Below, piece by piece: positions 28,996 through 36,682 of a stretch of 64,000 nt of DNA. The position numbers were made by a program, and so were the translations under genes. The stretch covers positions 6,510,001-6,574,000 of the forward strand of contig NZ_SHKK01000001.1 in the NCBI RefSeq assembly GCF_004217135.1, in the 5' to 3' direction. This stretch comes from Micromonospora violae (GTDB lineage: Bacteria > Actinomycetota > Actinomycetes > Mycobacteriales > Micromonosporaceae). How positions within the stretch are numbered: position 1 is the stretch's first letter; every line of letters starts with the position of its first letter. Below the pieces are notes generated by a model. It searched no databases, was not told where the DNA came from, and worked only from the letters and a program-made list of their open reading frames with translations.

Positions 28996-30138
28996 GTGGA
29001 CGACGAGTTTGACGTGGTGGTGGTGGGGGCGGGGCCGGCCGGGGCGGCTGCCGCGCTGACGGCGCGCCGGGCCGGTGCCAGCGTGCTGCTGCTGGACCGG
29101 GCCGACTTCCCCCGGGACAAGGCGTGCGGTGACGGCATCGCCGCGCACTCGGTTGACGTCCTCGCCGAGCTGGGGGTGACCGAGGCGGTGGCGGGATACG
29201 CGCCGCTGCCGGCGTTACGCATGATCGCGCCGGGCGGCGGTGCGGTGGCGAGGGCGCTGCCCCGACCCGCGTACACCGTGCCCCGGGAGGTCTTCGACGC
29301 GCGGCTGGTGGCGGCCGCCGTGGCCGCCGGGGCGCAGCTGCGCCGGCACGCCGTGCGCCGGGTCGAGTCGCGCGCCGACCGGGTGGTGCTCGACGGGCAG
29401 GTGTCCGGCCGGGTGGTGATCGGCGCGGACGGGGCCGGCTCGGTGGTACGCCGGGCGCTCGGCCATCCGCCGAACCCCGACCGGCACCTGGCGCTGGCCA
29501 TCCGGGGGTACGCCCCGGTGCTGCCCGGCCCGTCCGAGCAGCTCATCGTCACCTCGAAGGCGCGCTGGCCGGCGTACGCCTGGTCGTTTCCGATCGGCGA
29601 CGGGCGGGCGAACGTCGGGTACGGGGAGGTTCTGCGGGGTGAGCCGTTGAGCCGTGGGTACCTGCTGGACCGGCTGGCCGCGCTGTTGCCCGGCACCGAC
29701 CTGGCGACCGTGACCGCGTTGCGCGCCCATCACCTGCCGCTGTCCACCCACCGGCCGACGCCGGGTCGAGAGCGCACGCTGTTGGCCGGGGACGCGCTGT
29801 CGCTGATCAATCCGTTCACCGGGGAGGGGATCTTCTACGCGCTGCTCTCCGGTGCGCTCGCCGGGTCGGCGGCGGCCCGGTCGCCCGAGGGCGCGGCCGG
29901 CCGCTACGCCCACGGGTTGCGCCGCCGCCTCGGCACGCACCTGCGGCACAGCTCAGTCGCGGCCTGGCTGGCCCGGCGACGTCGAGTGGTGGACGCGGCG
30001 GTCCGTGCCGCCCGTCGGGACGACCGGGTCTTCCACGACGTGGTCGAGCTGGGATTGGGTGACGGACGCCTCACCGCTCGTACGCTCGCGATGATCGGCG
30101 TCGGTCTCGGCGGCGGGGAAGGGGCTCCGAGGCAGTGA
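28996..30138 (+). CDS. Geranylgeranyl-reductase-family FAD-dependent oxidoreductase
   Basis: 380 residues. The FAD-binding start is FDVVVVGAGPAGAAAALTARRAGASVLLLDRADFPRDKACGDGI, where DKxCGDG is the geranylgeranyl-reductase hallmark. The second FAD motif is LLAGDALSLINPFTGEGIFYAL. Such enzymes saturate isoprenoid chains, for example of menaquinone or lipids. GTG 28996 has GGAGG 6 nt upstream; the longer frame is Arg-rich and not homologous. The adjacent prenyltransferase supports a role in isoprenoid modification. Confidence 0.9.
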   Translation: MDDEFDVVVVGAGPAGAAAALTARRAGASVLLLDRADFPRDKACGDGIAAHSVDVLAELGVTEAVAGYAPLPALRMIAPGGGAVARALPRPAYTVPREVFDARLVAAAVAAGAQLRRHAVRRVESRADRVVLDGQVSGRVVIGADGAGSVVRRALGHPPNPDRHLALAIRGYAPVLPGPSEQLIVTSKARWPAYAWSFPIGDGRANVGYGEVLRGEPLSRGYLLDRLAALLPGTDLATVTALRAHHLPLSTHRPTPGRERTLLAGDALSLINPFTGEGIFYALLSGALAGSAAARSPEGAAGRYAHGLRRRLGTHLRHSSVAAWLARRRRVVDAAVRAARRDDRVFHDVVELGLGDGRLTARTLAMIGVGLGGGEGAPRQ

Positions 30139-30169
30139 ACTGGCCGAAGGGTCGCTACGCTGCTAGGTG

Positions 30170-30940
30170 ATGACGCTGCGGGACCTTATCTACTCCGTGT
30201 ACGAGCGCCGGCTCACGGCGAAGCTCGCGGGTAAGCCGGTGCCCCGGCACGTCGGGGTGATGTGCGACGGCAACCGCCGATGGGCGAGGGAGATGGGCTT
30301 CGTCGACCCGAACGACGGGCACCGGGTCGGCGCGGCGAAGATCAAACATGTCCTCGGCTGGTGTGACCAGGCCGGTATCGGGCACGTGACCCTCTACCTG
30401 CTGGCCACCGACAACCTGCGCCGTCCGGCCAGCGAGCTGGACCCGCTCCTCAAGATCATTGAGGATCTGGTGGTGGAGCTGGCCGAGGAGGGCAACCCCT
30501 GGCGGCTGCGCATCGTCGGGGCGCTCGACCTGCTGCCGGCGCAGACCGCGGCGGCGCTCAAGGGGGCCGAGGAGCGCACCCGCGAGCGCACCGGCGGCGC
30601 GGAGGTCAACATCGCGGTGGGCTACGGCGGTCGCCGGGAGATCACCGACGCGGTCCGTTCGCTGCTGCTGGAGCACGCCGCCGCCGGCGGCACGCTTGAG
30701 GAGCTGGCCGAGGTGCTGGACGTCGAGCACATCTCCGAGCACCTCTACACCCGCGGCCAACCCGACCCCGACCTGGTCATCCGTACCAGCGGCGAGCAGC
30801 GGCTGTCCGGTTTCATGCTCTGGCAGTCCGCGCACTCGGAGTTCTACTTCTGCGAGCTCAACTGGCCGGATTTCCGGCACATCGACTTCCTGCGGGCCCT
30901 GCGCTCGTACGCCACCCGACAACGCCGCTACGGCGTCTGA
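30170..30940 (+). CDS. uppS: cis-Prenyltransferase (short-chain Z-isoprenyl diphosphate synthase like)
   Basis: 256 residues. Motifs are VMCDGNRRWAREMG with catalytic Asp, TLYLLATDNLRR, NIAVGYGGRREI, DLVIRTSGEQRLSGFMLWQSAHSEFYF and the C-terminal LRSYATRQRRYGV. The sequence feels closer to M. tuberculosis Rv1086 (Z,E-farnesyl diphosphate synthase) than to the long-chain decaprenyl enzyme, but product length cannot be read by eye. ATG 30170 (or GTG 30167) starts 31 bp after the reductase gene. Confidence 0.92.
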   Translation: MTLRDLIYSVYERRLTAKLAGKPVPRHVGVMCDGNRRWAREMGFVDPNDGHRVGAAKIKHVLGWCDQAGIGHVTLYLLATDNLRRPASELDPLLKIIEDLVVELAEEGNPWRLRIVGALDLLPAQTAAALKGAEERTRERTGGAEVNIAVGYGGRREITDAVRSLLLEHAAAGGTLEELAEVLDVEHISEHLYTRGQPDPDLVIRTSGEQRLSGFMLWQSAHSEFYFCELNWPDFRHIDFLRALRSYATRQRRYGV

Positions 30941-30964
30941 CCGGGCGTCGCGCTCGCCGCTCGA

Positions 30965-31822
30965 TCAGGGCAGCTGGGTCAGCGCCCGGGTGAGGAAGTC
31001 GCCCAGGGCGGCCGGCGACTCGATCGTCAGGTCCGCGGCGTTGGCGACCTCGTGCCCGGTCTCCGGGTTTGCCACCGCCACGCAGACGCCGAGGAAGTCC
31101 GGGTCGGCGGCGGCGCGGGCGCGCAGCGCGGCGAAGGCCTTGATGTCGGAGACGTCGTCGCCGAAGTACCAGGCGCCGGAGGCCTCCTTGATCGCCTCGC
31201 CGATCACCATGCCCTTGTCCCGGTCGACCGGCGGCTTCAGCTCCAGCACCATCCGCCCGGCCTGCGAACGCAACCCCAGACGGTCGGCCTGCGCCTGCCC
31301 CCACTGCTGCACCGTCGGGCCGAGCTGCGGGGCGGTACGCCAGTGCAGCGCGACCGAGAGCCGCTTGTACTCCACCAGCGTGCCGGGCGGCAGCTCCGCC
31401 CGGGCCAGGTCGGCCAGCTCCGCCATGGTCGGCACCCAGGGCAGCGCGGCCGGTTCGGTGACGGTCTCCCCGCCGGAGTGGCTGTGCTCCAGCCCGTAGA
31501 GGCCGTAGAGGTCCACGCCGTCGAGCCCGCCGAGCTGATCCCGAAGGAACTCGACGGGTCGGGCGGAGACGATCGCGACCCGCTGCACGACCGAGGCGAG
31601 CGCCTCGATCGCGGCCAACGCCTTGGGAGCCGGGCGTACCGCGGTTGGGTCGTCGTCGACGGGCGCGAGCGTGCCGTCGAAGTCGAAGAAGAGCACGGTC
31701 CCGGCCGCCCGGCTGGCGGTTGTCCGCCAGGCCTGGTCGGCGTTCAACGGGGTCCTCGGCTGCTGATTGCCTAGATTCAACGGCGGCACGCGCGTCAGCG
31801 TACCCCGGCGATCCAGGCTCAT
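30965..31822 (-). CDS. otsB: Trehalose-6-phosphate phosphatase
   Basis: 285 residues of the HAD superfamily. Motif I is LFFDFDGTLAPVDDDP, a conserved region is VAIVSARP, and the last motif is WYFGDDVSDIKAF. It removes phosphate from trehalose-6-phosphate in the OtsA-OtsB route. No otsA is in the window. The ORF's N-terminal 25 residues are poorly conserved, so an internal start is possible. Confidence 0.92.
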   Translation of the reverse strand: MSLDRRGTLTRVPPLNLGNQQPRTPLNADQAWRTTASRAAGTVLFFDFDGTLAPVDDDPTAVRPAPKALAAIEALASVVQRVAIVSARPVEFLRDQLGGLDGVDLYGLYGLEHSHSGGETVTEPAALPWVPTMAELADLARAELPPGTLVEYKRLSVALHWRTAPQLGPTVQQWGQAQADRLGLRSQAGRMVLELKPPVDRDKGMVIGEAIKEASGAWYFGDDVSDIKAFAALRARAAADPDFLGVCVAVANPETGHEVANAADLTIESPAALGDFLTRALTQLP

Positions 31823-31856
31823 TCCTGGTCGAGCGGCCCCGTTGAGCGGTAGGCGA

Positions 31857-32210
31857 TCAGCGTTCGGCGGCTCCTCGTCCGCGCCGGCCGAACGGCACCA
31901 CCGCGGCGTCCTGGCCGTGGCTCAACAGGTAGCCCTCCACGAACCCGGTGTTGCGATCACCGGTGTGGTTCTCGATCTCGTTGAGCCGTGCCACCAGGAA
32001 CTCGGTGAGCGCGCTGATTCGATCGTTCAGGCGCTCGTGCAGCTCGGCGACGACGGCCAGGACGACCGCGGTGCCGGCGGTGATGAGCGCAAAGAGGTTG
32101 ACGAGCAGCGGAAGCTGCCCGCCGTCGACCGCGAAGGTCACCGTGTTGCCGGTCGCCCACAGTGTCACCGACACCGTCGCGACCACGACTGCCAACCATT
32201 TCAGGGTCAT
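31857..32210 (-). CDS. Small membrane protein of the XRE cassette
   Basis: 117 residues. Two hydrophobic segments (LAVVVATVSVTLWATGN and PLLVNLFALITAGTAVVLAVVAEL) are followed by a coiled-coil-like helix (HERLNDRISALTEFLVARLNEIENH) and a basic end. Its ATG overlaps the stop of the 65-residue gene (ATGA). Third in the operon led by the XRE regulator. No family recognised. Confidence 0.72.
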   Translation of the reverse strand: MTLKWLAVVVATVSVTLWATGNTVTFAVDGGQLPLLVNLFALITAGTAVVLAVVAELHERLNDRISALTEFLVARLNEIENHTGDRNTGFVEGYLLSHGQDAAVVPFGRRGRGAAER

Positions 32211-32404
32211 GGACAGACCCCTCCTTCTGTCCCGCAGGGCTGGGTTCGGCCTTGTCCCGTCCCCCCGCCGATGACGAGCCCAAGCAGTACGAATAGGGAC
32301 GCTAGCGTGCCCGTTCCAACCCCGGAGGCAAACGAATGAACCTGACCAGGCGTTCTTTCGCTATCTGAGGAACTAGCCTGCCTGATTGCCCCTTTTTCGG
32401 ACAT
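32207..32404 (-). CDS. 65-residue single-span membrane protein
   Basis: A Ser/Thr-rich N-terminus, one membrane segment (GTLASLFVLLGLVIGGG) and a short Cys-containing C-terminus (CGTEGGVCP). The ATG at 32404 lies inside the end of the XRE gene (32-bp overlap), and the stop overlaps the next ATG by 4 bp. Both junctions support coupled translation. Codon bias is weaker than in neighbouring genes, so some doubt remains. Confidence 0.6.
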   Translation of the reverse strand: MSEKGAIRQASSSDSERTPGQVHSFASGVGTGTLASLFVLLGLVIGGGTGQGRTQPCGTEGGVCP

Positions 32405-32816
32405 CGACCGGCAGCGTTGGGCGGTATGCGAGGTATCTGATGGTTTCCCGGATGTGGAACTTCTCCGCGTCCGACACCTGTGGATCGACCAGCCGGCGGA
32501 GCAGCGCCTCCACGTCGGGGTCCATCGGAGGGGCGGCCTGGCCGGCGCGGGGGCCGGCCGCGGTGCGGTCCCAGCCGAGTGCGGCGAAGGCGGCGGCGGG
32601 GTTCAACCCGAGGCCCTCGCAGAAGGCGACCACCCGCTCGGCCTCAGGGTCGCTGGCCCAGTCGCCCCGGACCCAACGGTTGATGGTCTGCCGGGAGACG
32701 CCGGTGCGCCGGGACACCTCGGTGCCGCTCCAGGCTCTGGTTGCCCGTGCCTCGTCCAGGGCCCGTCGGACGAAGGTGGCGAAGGCGATCTTCCGCGCAT
32801 TGGCCGTCTCGGTCAC
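32373..32816 (-). CDS. XRE-family helix-turn-helix regulator
   Basis: 147 residues. The helix-turn-helix lies at about residues 10-65 (FVRRALDEARATRAWSGTEVSRRTGVSRQTINRWVRGDW). The C-terminal half contains MDPDVEALLRRLVDPQVSDAEKFHIRETIRYLA. GTG 32816 is preferred; the open frame upstream runs through the motif-rich promoter region. Five TGTCACG-type motifs in the divergent spacer are its likely operators. Confidence 0.85.
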   Translation of the reverse strand: MTETANARKIAFATFVRRALDEARATRAWSGTEVSRRTGVSRQTINRWVRGDWASDPEAERVVAFCEGLGLNPAAAFAALGWDRTAAGPRAGQAAPPMDPDVEALLRRLVDPQVSDAEKFHIRETIRYLAYRPTLPVDVRKRGNQAG

Positions 32817-33060
32817 CCCGTGACGGTACGGCCAGCCGGCAACGGGTGCGCGCCCCGGCTCGCCACTGTCACGCATACGTGACGAGGCGTTCGGATTTGC
32901 GGTAAACGAGTCAGTGCCACTGTTGAGGGGTGTCACGCGGGCAGAATAGATGAACGTAGTGGCAAACGTAAGCGGACGAAAAGCTGATACTGTCACGCCC
33001 ATGGGACAATCTACGGTGTGTCACGTGCATGAGACGACTGGTGCTCACATGCGTCACGCC
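32817..33060. promoter_or_regulatory. Divergent regulatory region with five TGTCACG-type motifs
   Basis: TGTCACG occurs at 32867-32873, 32931-32937, 32991-32997 and 33019-33025, with CGTCACG at 33052-33058. The first forms a perfect inverted repeat, GTCACG-CATA-CGTGAC (32868-32883). The region separates the XRE regulator from the plus-strand small genes and is richer in A+T than its surroundings. Operator function for the XRE protein is inferred. Confidence 0.65.
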
Positions 33061-33080
33061 CCCGGTGCCAGGGGGTCGTG

Positions 33081-33425
33081 GTGACCGAGCTCGCCACCCG
33101 CGCCCAGGCCTTCGGGCTGATCGCCGAGGGGGTCGCCGCCGGGCTGACCGCGCCCTGGCGCCTCTACCTCGCCCGAGGCTGCCGCTACCTGTCGCTGAGC
33201 GTCGGTGACCGGGTCGAGTGGAACGCCTGGCGTACCCATCTCGGCTGCCCGGAGCTGAGCGTCCGGGTCTACGACGCCGGCGGCGAGATCCGGCGGTCCT
33301 CGGTGGCCGAGGTCGTCTTGGACGGCTGCCGGATCAGCGTCGAGCTGGTCGAGGAGGTCAGCACCGACGACCTGGACCGGCTGCTCGTCGCCGACCCCAC
33401 CACGATCGAGCCGGAGGAGCGATGA
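33081..33425 (+). CDS. Protein of unknown function, XRE cassette right arm
   Basis: 114 residues, soluble and mixed alpha/beta (APWRLYLARGCRYLSLSVGDRVEWNAWRTHLGC, then a C-terminal acidic helix). GTG 33081 has AGGGGG 6 nt upstream; GTG 33078 is in frame one codon earlier. Its stop overlaps the start of a 12-codon ORF leading into the next gene. Not recognised. Confidence 0.75.
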   Translation: MTELATRAQAFGLIAEGVAAGLTAPWRLYLARGCRYLSLSVGDRVEWNAWRTHLGCPELSVRVYDAGGEIRRSSVAEVVLDGCRISVELVEEVSTDDLDRLLVADPTTIEPEER

Positions 33426-33460
33426 CCTGGCGTCCCGGCTGGGCCGGAGCTGCCCGATGA
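33422..33460 (+). CDS. 12-codon ORF bridging two genes
   Basis: ATG 33422 overlaps the upstream TGA (ATGA), and its own TGA overlaps the ATG at 33457 (ATGA). It would encode MTWRPGWAGAAR. It may exist only to pass ribosomes from one gene to the next by termination-reinitiation. Confidence 0.4.
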   Translation: MTWRPGWAGAAR

Positions 33461-33792
33461 GCCCGTTTCTCGCAGTGTTCCTCGTCCTGGTGCTCGGTGC
33501 CACCAGCTACGCGGCCGGTCGGTTGCACGGGCAGCTCAGCTACCGCATCGGCTACCGCTTCGGTTACCGGCAGGGCTACTTCGACGGTGACCGGGGCGCC
33601 TGGAACCGGCGTCGTCGCGACGCCCAGGCGGCGATCGCCTCGGCCCTGTCGGTCTCACCCGCGGGCGTGGTCCGCTCCGCCGGTACGGTCGCCCGCCCCG
33701 GCACCACGTACACCGGCTCGTCGTTCAGCGCACCGGCCGCCCCGATCACCGGGCGGCACCCGACCGGCACGCTCGTCCGACGTACCGGTTGA
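33457..33792 (+). CDS. Small N-terminally membrane-anchored protein
   Basis: 111 residues. One N-terminal hydrophobic helix (PFLAVFLVLVLGATSYAAG) is followed by a Tyr/Gly/Arg-rich segment (SYRIGYRFGYRQGYFDGDRG) and a low-complexity Ser/Thr/Pro end. Coupled to the upstream gene by a 12-codon ORF. A clear terminator follows. Not recognised. Confidence 0.7.
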   Translation: MSPFLAVFLVLVLGATSYAAGRLHGQLSYRIGYRFGYRQGYFDGDRGAWNRRRRDAQAAIASALSVSPAGVVRSAGTVARPGTTYTGSSFSAPAAPITGRHPTGTLVRRTG

Positions 33793-33795
33793 GGT

Positions 33796-33821
33796 CGGTC
33801 GGCGGAACACTCCGCCGACCG
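33796..33821 (+). terminator. Hairpin terminator
   Basis: CGGTCGGCGGA pairs with TCCGCCGACCG around the 4-nt loop ACAC, starting 4 bp after the stop at 33792. Confidence 0.85.
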
Positions 33822-33897
33822 GCGCCACGAGCGCGGTGCGTCGTCCGCGGCGGACACGCACCGTCGGGGTCACGTCAGACCGGTGACGGTGGCCCCA

Positions 33898-33936
33898 CCG
33901 GCCGGGATGCGCGCAGGGGGCATGCATCCCGGCCGG
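33898..33936. repeat. Second strong hairpin in the phoH2 upstream region
   Basis: A perfect 13-bp stem CCGGCCGGGATGC / GCATCCCGGCCGG with a 13-nt loop. It may be a back-up terminator or an element of the phoH2 leader. The rest of 33822-34064 shows nothing else clear. Confidence 0.7.
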
Positions 33937-34064
33937 GTCCGCCGTGCCCGCGACCCCGCCGCTCGGCTGGTACGGGCGTCGGCGGAGCGCTGTTCACGAG
34001 CGCGTCTTGGGAGATCCACGTTCGGCCTCTAGCCGGGAAGGTCCGGCGGGGCTAGCGTCTAGGC

Positions 34065-34208
34065 ATGGCACGGGGTTCTCCCGAGCCAGCCGGTCCGCCC
34101 GGATCTGCGACCTCGCGCACGGGGTTCCGCATCCGACCCCGTGTCCCCGGGCACCGGAGGAGGCGGAACACGGGTGGCGGGTGCCCATCCGTCGGAGCAG
34201 GCCTGTGA
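34065..34208 (+). CDS. Possible short ORF overlapping phoH2 (PhoAT-like position)
   Basis: 47 codons, ATG at 34065, TGA overlapping the phoH2 GTG by 4 bp. A TAGCGT box (34053-34058) ends 6 nt before the ATG, as in leaderless genes. In mycobacteria phoH2 has been reported to be coupled to a short upstream antitoxin-like gene (phoAT). Against it, the peptide is Pro/Gly/Arg-rich and third-position GC (about 70 percent) is lower than in sure genes. Confidence 0.35.
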   Translation: MARGSPEPAGPPGSATSRTGFRIRPRVPGHRRRRNTGGGCPSVGAGL

Positions 34209-35620
34209 CGACTCGCCGTACCATCGCCGGTGCCGACCAGACCCCGGCCGCGACTGCCACGACCCGCCGCGCCACCAGGAGCCGCCGTTCGGCGGCCGCC
34301 GCGCCGGCCGACCCCAAGGAGCCACGACCAGCCGGCCAGGCCTTCGTCCTGGACACCTCGGTGCTGCTCTCCGATCCGGCCGCGTTCCACCGGTTCGCGG
34401 AGCATGAGGTGGTGCTACCTCTGGTGGTCATCACCGAGTTGGAAGGCAAGCGGCACCATCCGGAGCTGGGCTGGTTCGCCCGGCAGTCGCTGCGAATGCT
34501 CGACGACCTGCGGGTCCGGCACGGCCGACTTGACCGCCCGGTGCCCGCCAACGACGTCGGGGGCACCCTGCGGGTGGAGCTCAACCACACCGACGACGGC
34601 GTGCTGCCGCCCGGGTTCCGCACCGAGAGCAACGACGCCCGGATCCTCTCCGTCGCGCTCAACCTCGCCGCCGAGGGGCGGGAGGTGACCCTGGTCAGCA
34701 AGGACATGCCGCTGCGGGTGAAGGCGGCCTCGGTGGGTCTGCGCGCCGACGAGTACCGCCACGGTCAGGCCAGCGACCCGACCTGGACCGGTATGTCGGA
34801 GATGGAGTTGAGCGAAGAGCAGATTGGCCAGTTGTACGCCGGCGAGACGCTCGACCTCGACGAGGCGGCCGGGCTGCCCTGCCACACCGGCCTGGTGCTG
34901 CACTCGGCGCGTGGCTCCGCGCTCGGTCGGGTGCTGCCGGACAAGTCGGTGCGCCTGGTCCGGGGCGACCGGGAGGCGTTCGGGCTGCACGGCCGCTCGG
35001 CCGAACAGCGAATCGCGCTCGACCTGCTGCTGGACGAGTCGATCGGGATCGTCTCGATGGGCGGCCGGGCCGGCACCGGCAAGTCGGCGCTGGCGCTCTG
35101 CGCCGGGCTGGAGGCGGTGATGGAGCGGCGCCGGCACAAGAAGGTGATCGTGTTCCGTCCGCTGTACGCGGTCGGCGGGCAGGAGTTGGGCTACCTGCCG
35201 GGCTCGGAGTCGGAGAAGATGTCGCCGTGGGCCCAGGCGGTCTTCGACACGCTCGGCGCGGTGGTGCACGAGAACGTGCTGGAGGAGGTCACCTCGCGGG
35301 GCATCCTGGAGGTGCTGCCGCTGACCCACATTCGGGGGCGCAGCCTGCACGACGCCTTTGTGATCGTGGACGAGGCCCAGTCGTTGGAGCGCGGGGTGCT
35401 GTTGACCGTGCTGTCCCGGATCGGGCAGGGCTCCCGGGTGGTGCTCACCCACGACGTGGCCCAGCGGGACAATCTGCGGGTTGGTCGGCACGACGGGGTG
35501 ACGGCTGTCATCGAAGCGCTCAAGGGGCATCCGCTCTTCGCGCACGTCACCCTCAGCCGTTCGGAGCGGTCGCCGATCGCCGCGATGGTCACGGACCTTC
35601 TGGAGGACATCCCGATCTAA
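34205..35620 (+). CDS. phoH2: PIN-PhoH fusion protein (PhoH2 type)
   Basis: 471 residues. After a basic N-terminus, a PIN nuclease domain ([41 protein letters not shown]) spans about 45-200. A PhoH/RNA-helicase-like ATPase domain follows with [12 protein letters not shown] (about 285) and [11 protein letters not shown]. Mycobacterial PhoH2 is reported to be a sequence-specific RNA helicase and ribonuclease of toxin-antitoxin type. GTG 34205 has GGAG about 8 nt upstream. Confidence 0.92.
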   Translation: MTTRRTIAGADQTPAATATTRRATRSRRSAAAAPADPKEPRPAGQAFVLDTSVLLSDPAAFHRFAEHEVVLPLVVITELEGKRHHPELGWFARQSLRMLDDLRVRHGRLDRPVPANDVGGTLRVELNHTDDGVLPPGFRTESNDARILSVALNLAAEGREVTLVSKDMPLRVKAASVGLRADEYRHGQASDPTWTGMSEMELSEEQIGQLYAGETLDLDEAAGLPCHTGLVLHSARGSALGRVLPDKSVRLVRGDREAFGLHGRSAEQRIALDLLLDESIGIVSMGGRAGTGKSALALCAGLEAVMERRRHKKVIVFRPLYAVGGQELGYLPGSESEKMSPWAQAVFDTLGAVVHENVLEEVTSRGILEVLPLTHIRGRSLHDAFVIVDEAQSLERGVLLTVLSRIGQGSRVVLTHDVAQRDNLRVGRHDGVTAVIEALKGHPLFAHVTLSRSERSPIAAMVTDLLEDIPI

Positions 35621-35654
35621 TGGGCCTTATGCGGTCTTTTGTCCGCATTTGAAG

Positions 35655-35670
35655 TGTGGCGCAGATCACA
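35655..35670. promoter_or_regulatory. Candidate Crp-like site upstream of secreted transglycosylase
   Basis: TGTGGCGCAGATCACA fits TGTGA-N6-TCACA with one mismatch. It lies 35 bp after phoH2 and 228 bp before the transglycosylase start. In M. tuberculosis the Crp protein Rv3676 is known to act on the muralytic gene rpfA, a comparable case. The rest of the leader (35671-35897) shows no recognised riboswitch. Confidence 0.55.
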
Positions 35671-35897
35671 AAGGGGCCGGTTCGTTTCCCATCAGCCTCA
35701 CTGTGCGCAATCGTGTCCCACGAGCGTCCATGCACCACCGGAATCGTTGGTGATCGTTCGTCCCAACACGGACGACATCGGTGAAGGTCGGTGCGTCGGC
35801 GCGACCGGCAACCGGTCGGGGCGCTCGTGGCACGGCTGACGGCCCACCTGTGACCTGCGCCGCGCCACGTCCTTGCTCCCGACGAAGGGACCACTTC

Positions 35898-36575
35898 GTG
35901 AGTCGGCTGTGGAGCCGGTTGGGCGCCCGTACGGCTGCTGTAGCGCTGCTCTCCGTGGGCGTCGCCGGTGGCTTCTACCTGGGCGAAGACCGGGAAACCC
36001 AGCAACAGGGCCTGACCGACCAGGTCAGTGTCGAGGTCGACCGAGCTGATTTCGCGTACCAGCGCGAGCGGCAGGCCGCCCACCAGGTGCAGCTCTCCAA
36101 GCAGCGGGCCGCCGAATACCAGGCCAAGCTGCGGGCGAAGCAGGCCGCGAAGGAGGCCGCCGAGCGGGCTCGCCGGGCCGAGGCCGCCGCCGCGTCCCGT
36201 AAGCGCGAACGCGATGCGGCGAACGCCGCCGCCAAGCCGTACAACGGGCCGATCCCGGAGTCCTGCGCGGAGTACAGCGGCAACCGCAAGATCGGCTGTG
36301 CGCTGATGATCGAAAAGGGCTTCGGCATCGCCGAGTTCCCCTGTCTGGAGAAGCTCTGGACCAAGGAGAGCGGCTGGAACCACAAGGCCAGCAACTCGTC
36401 CTCCGGCGCGTACGGCATCCCGCAGTCGTTGCCCGGCAGCAAGATGGGCTCGGTCGCATCCGACTGGCGCACCAACCCGGCCACCCAGATCATCTGGGGG
36501 TTGGGCTACATCAAGGGCAGGTACGACACGCCCTGCGGCGCCTGGACGTACTTCCAGAACAACGGCCACTACTGA
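35898..36575 (+). CDS. Secreted lytic-transglycosylase-like protein
   Basis: 225 residues: a signal or anchor segment (LGARTAAVALLSVGVAGGFYLG), a charged coiled coil (about 45-125, rich in Ala, Glu, Arg and Lys), and a C-terminal SLT-like domain. That domain carries EKLWTKESGWNHKASNSSSGAYGIPQSLPGSKMGS and ATQIIWGLGYIKGRYDTPCGAW. The Glu in TKESGWN is the probable catalytic acid. GTG 35898 has GAAGGGA upstream; the frame extends further back without homology. Expected to cut or remodel peptidoglycan. Confidence 0.9.
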   Translation: MSRLWSRLGARTAAVALLSVGVAGGFYLGEDRETQQQGLTDQVSVEVDRADFAYQRERQAAHQVQLSKQRAAEYQAKLRAKQAAKEAAERARRAEAAAASRKRERDAANAAAKPYNGPIPESCAEYSGNRKIGCALMIEKGFGIAEFPCLEKLWTKESGWNHKASNSSSGAYGIPQSLPGSKMGSVASDWRTNPATQIIWGLGYIKGRYDTPCGAWTYFQNNGHY

Positions 36576-36585
36576 CGGCTGCCAG

Positions 36586-36621
36586 AAGCGGGGCGGGTGG
36601 AGCACCACCCGCCCCGCTTTT
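36586..36621 (+). terminator. Intrinsic terminator
   Basis: A 15-bp perfect stem AAGCGGGGCGGGTGG / CCACCCGCCCCGCTT with the loop AGCA, followed by TTTT overlapping the stem base. It is the most classical rho-independent terminator in the window and follows the transglycosylase stop by 10 bp. Confidence 0.93.
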
Positions 36622-36682
36622 GCGCGTACCCCGGACGGGACGTGAGTGGCGGTCGGCCGCTTTTGCTGATAGCAGTTGTGGA

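Noticed and set aside
35638..35897. c-di-AMP (ydaO-type) riboswitch before the secreted transglycosylase
   Set aside because: Such switches often precede muralytic genes, but the conserved blocks I know for this class were not found by eye. A covariance search could overturn this.
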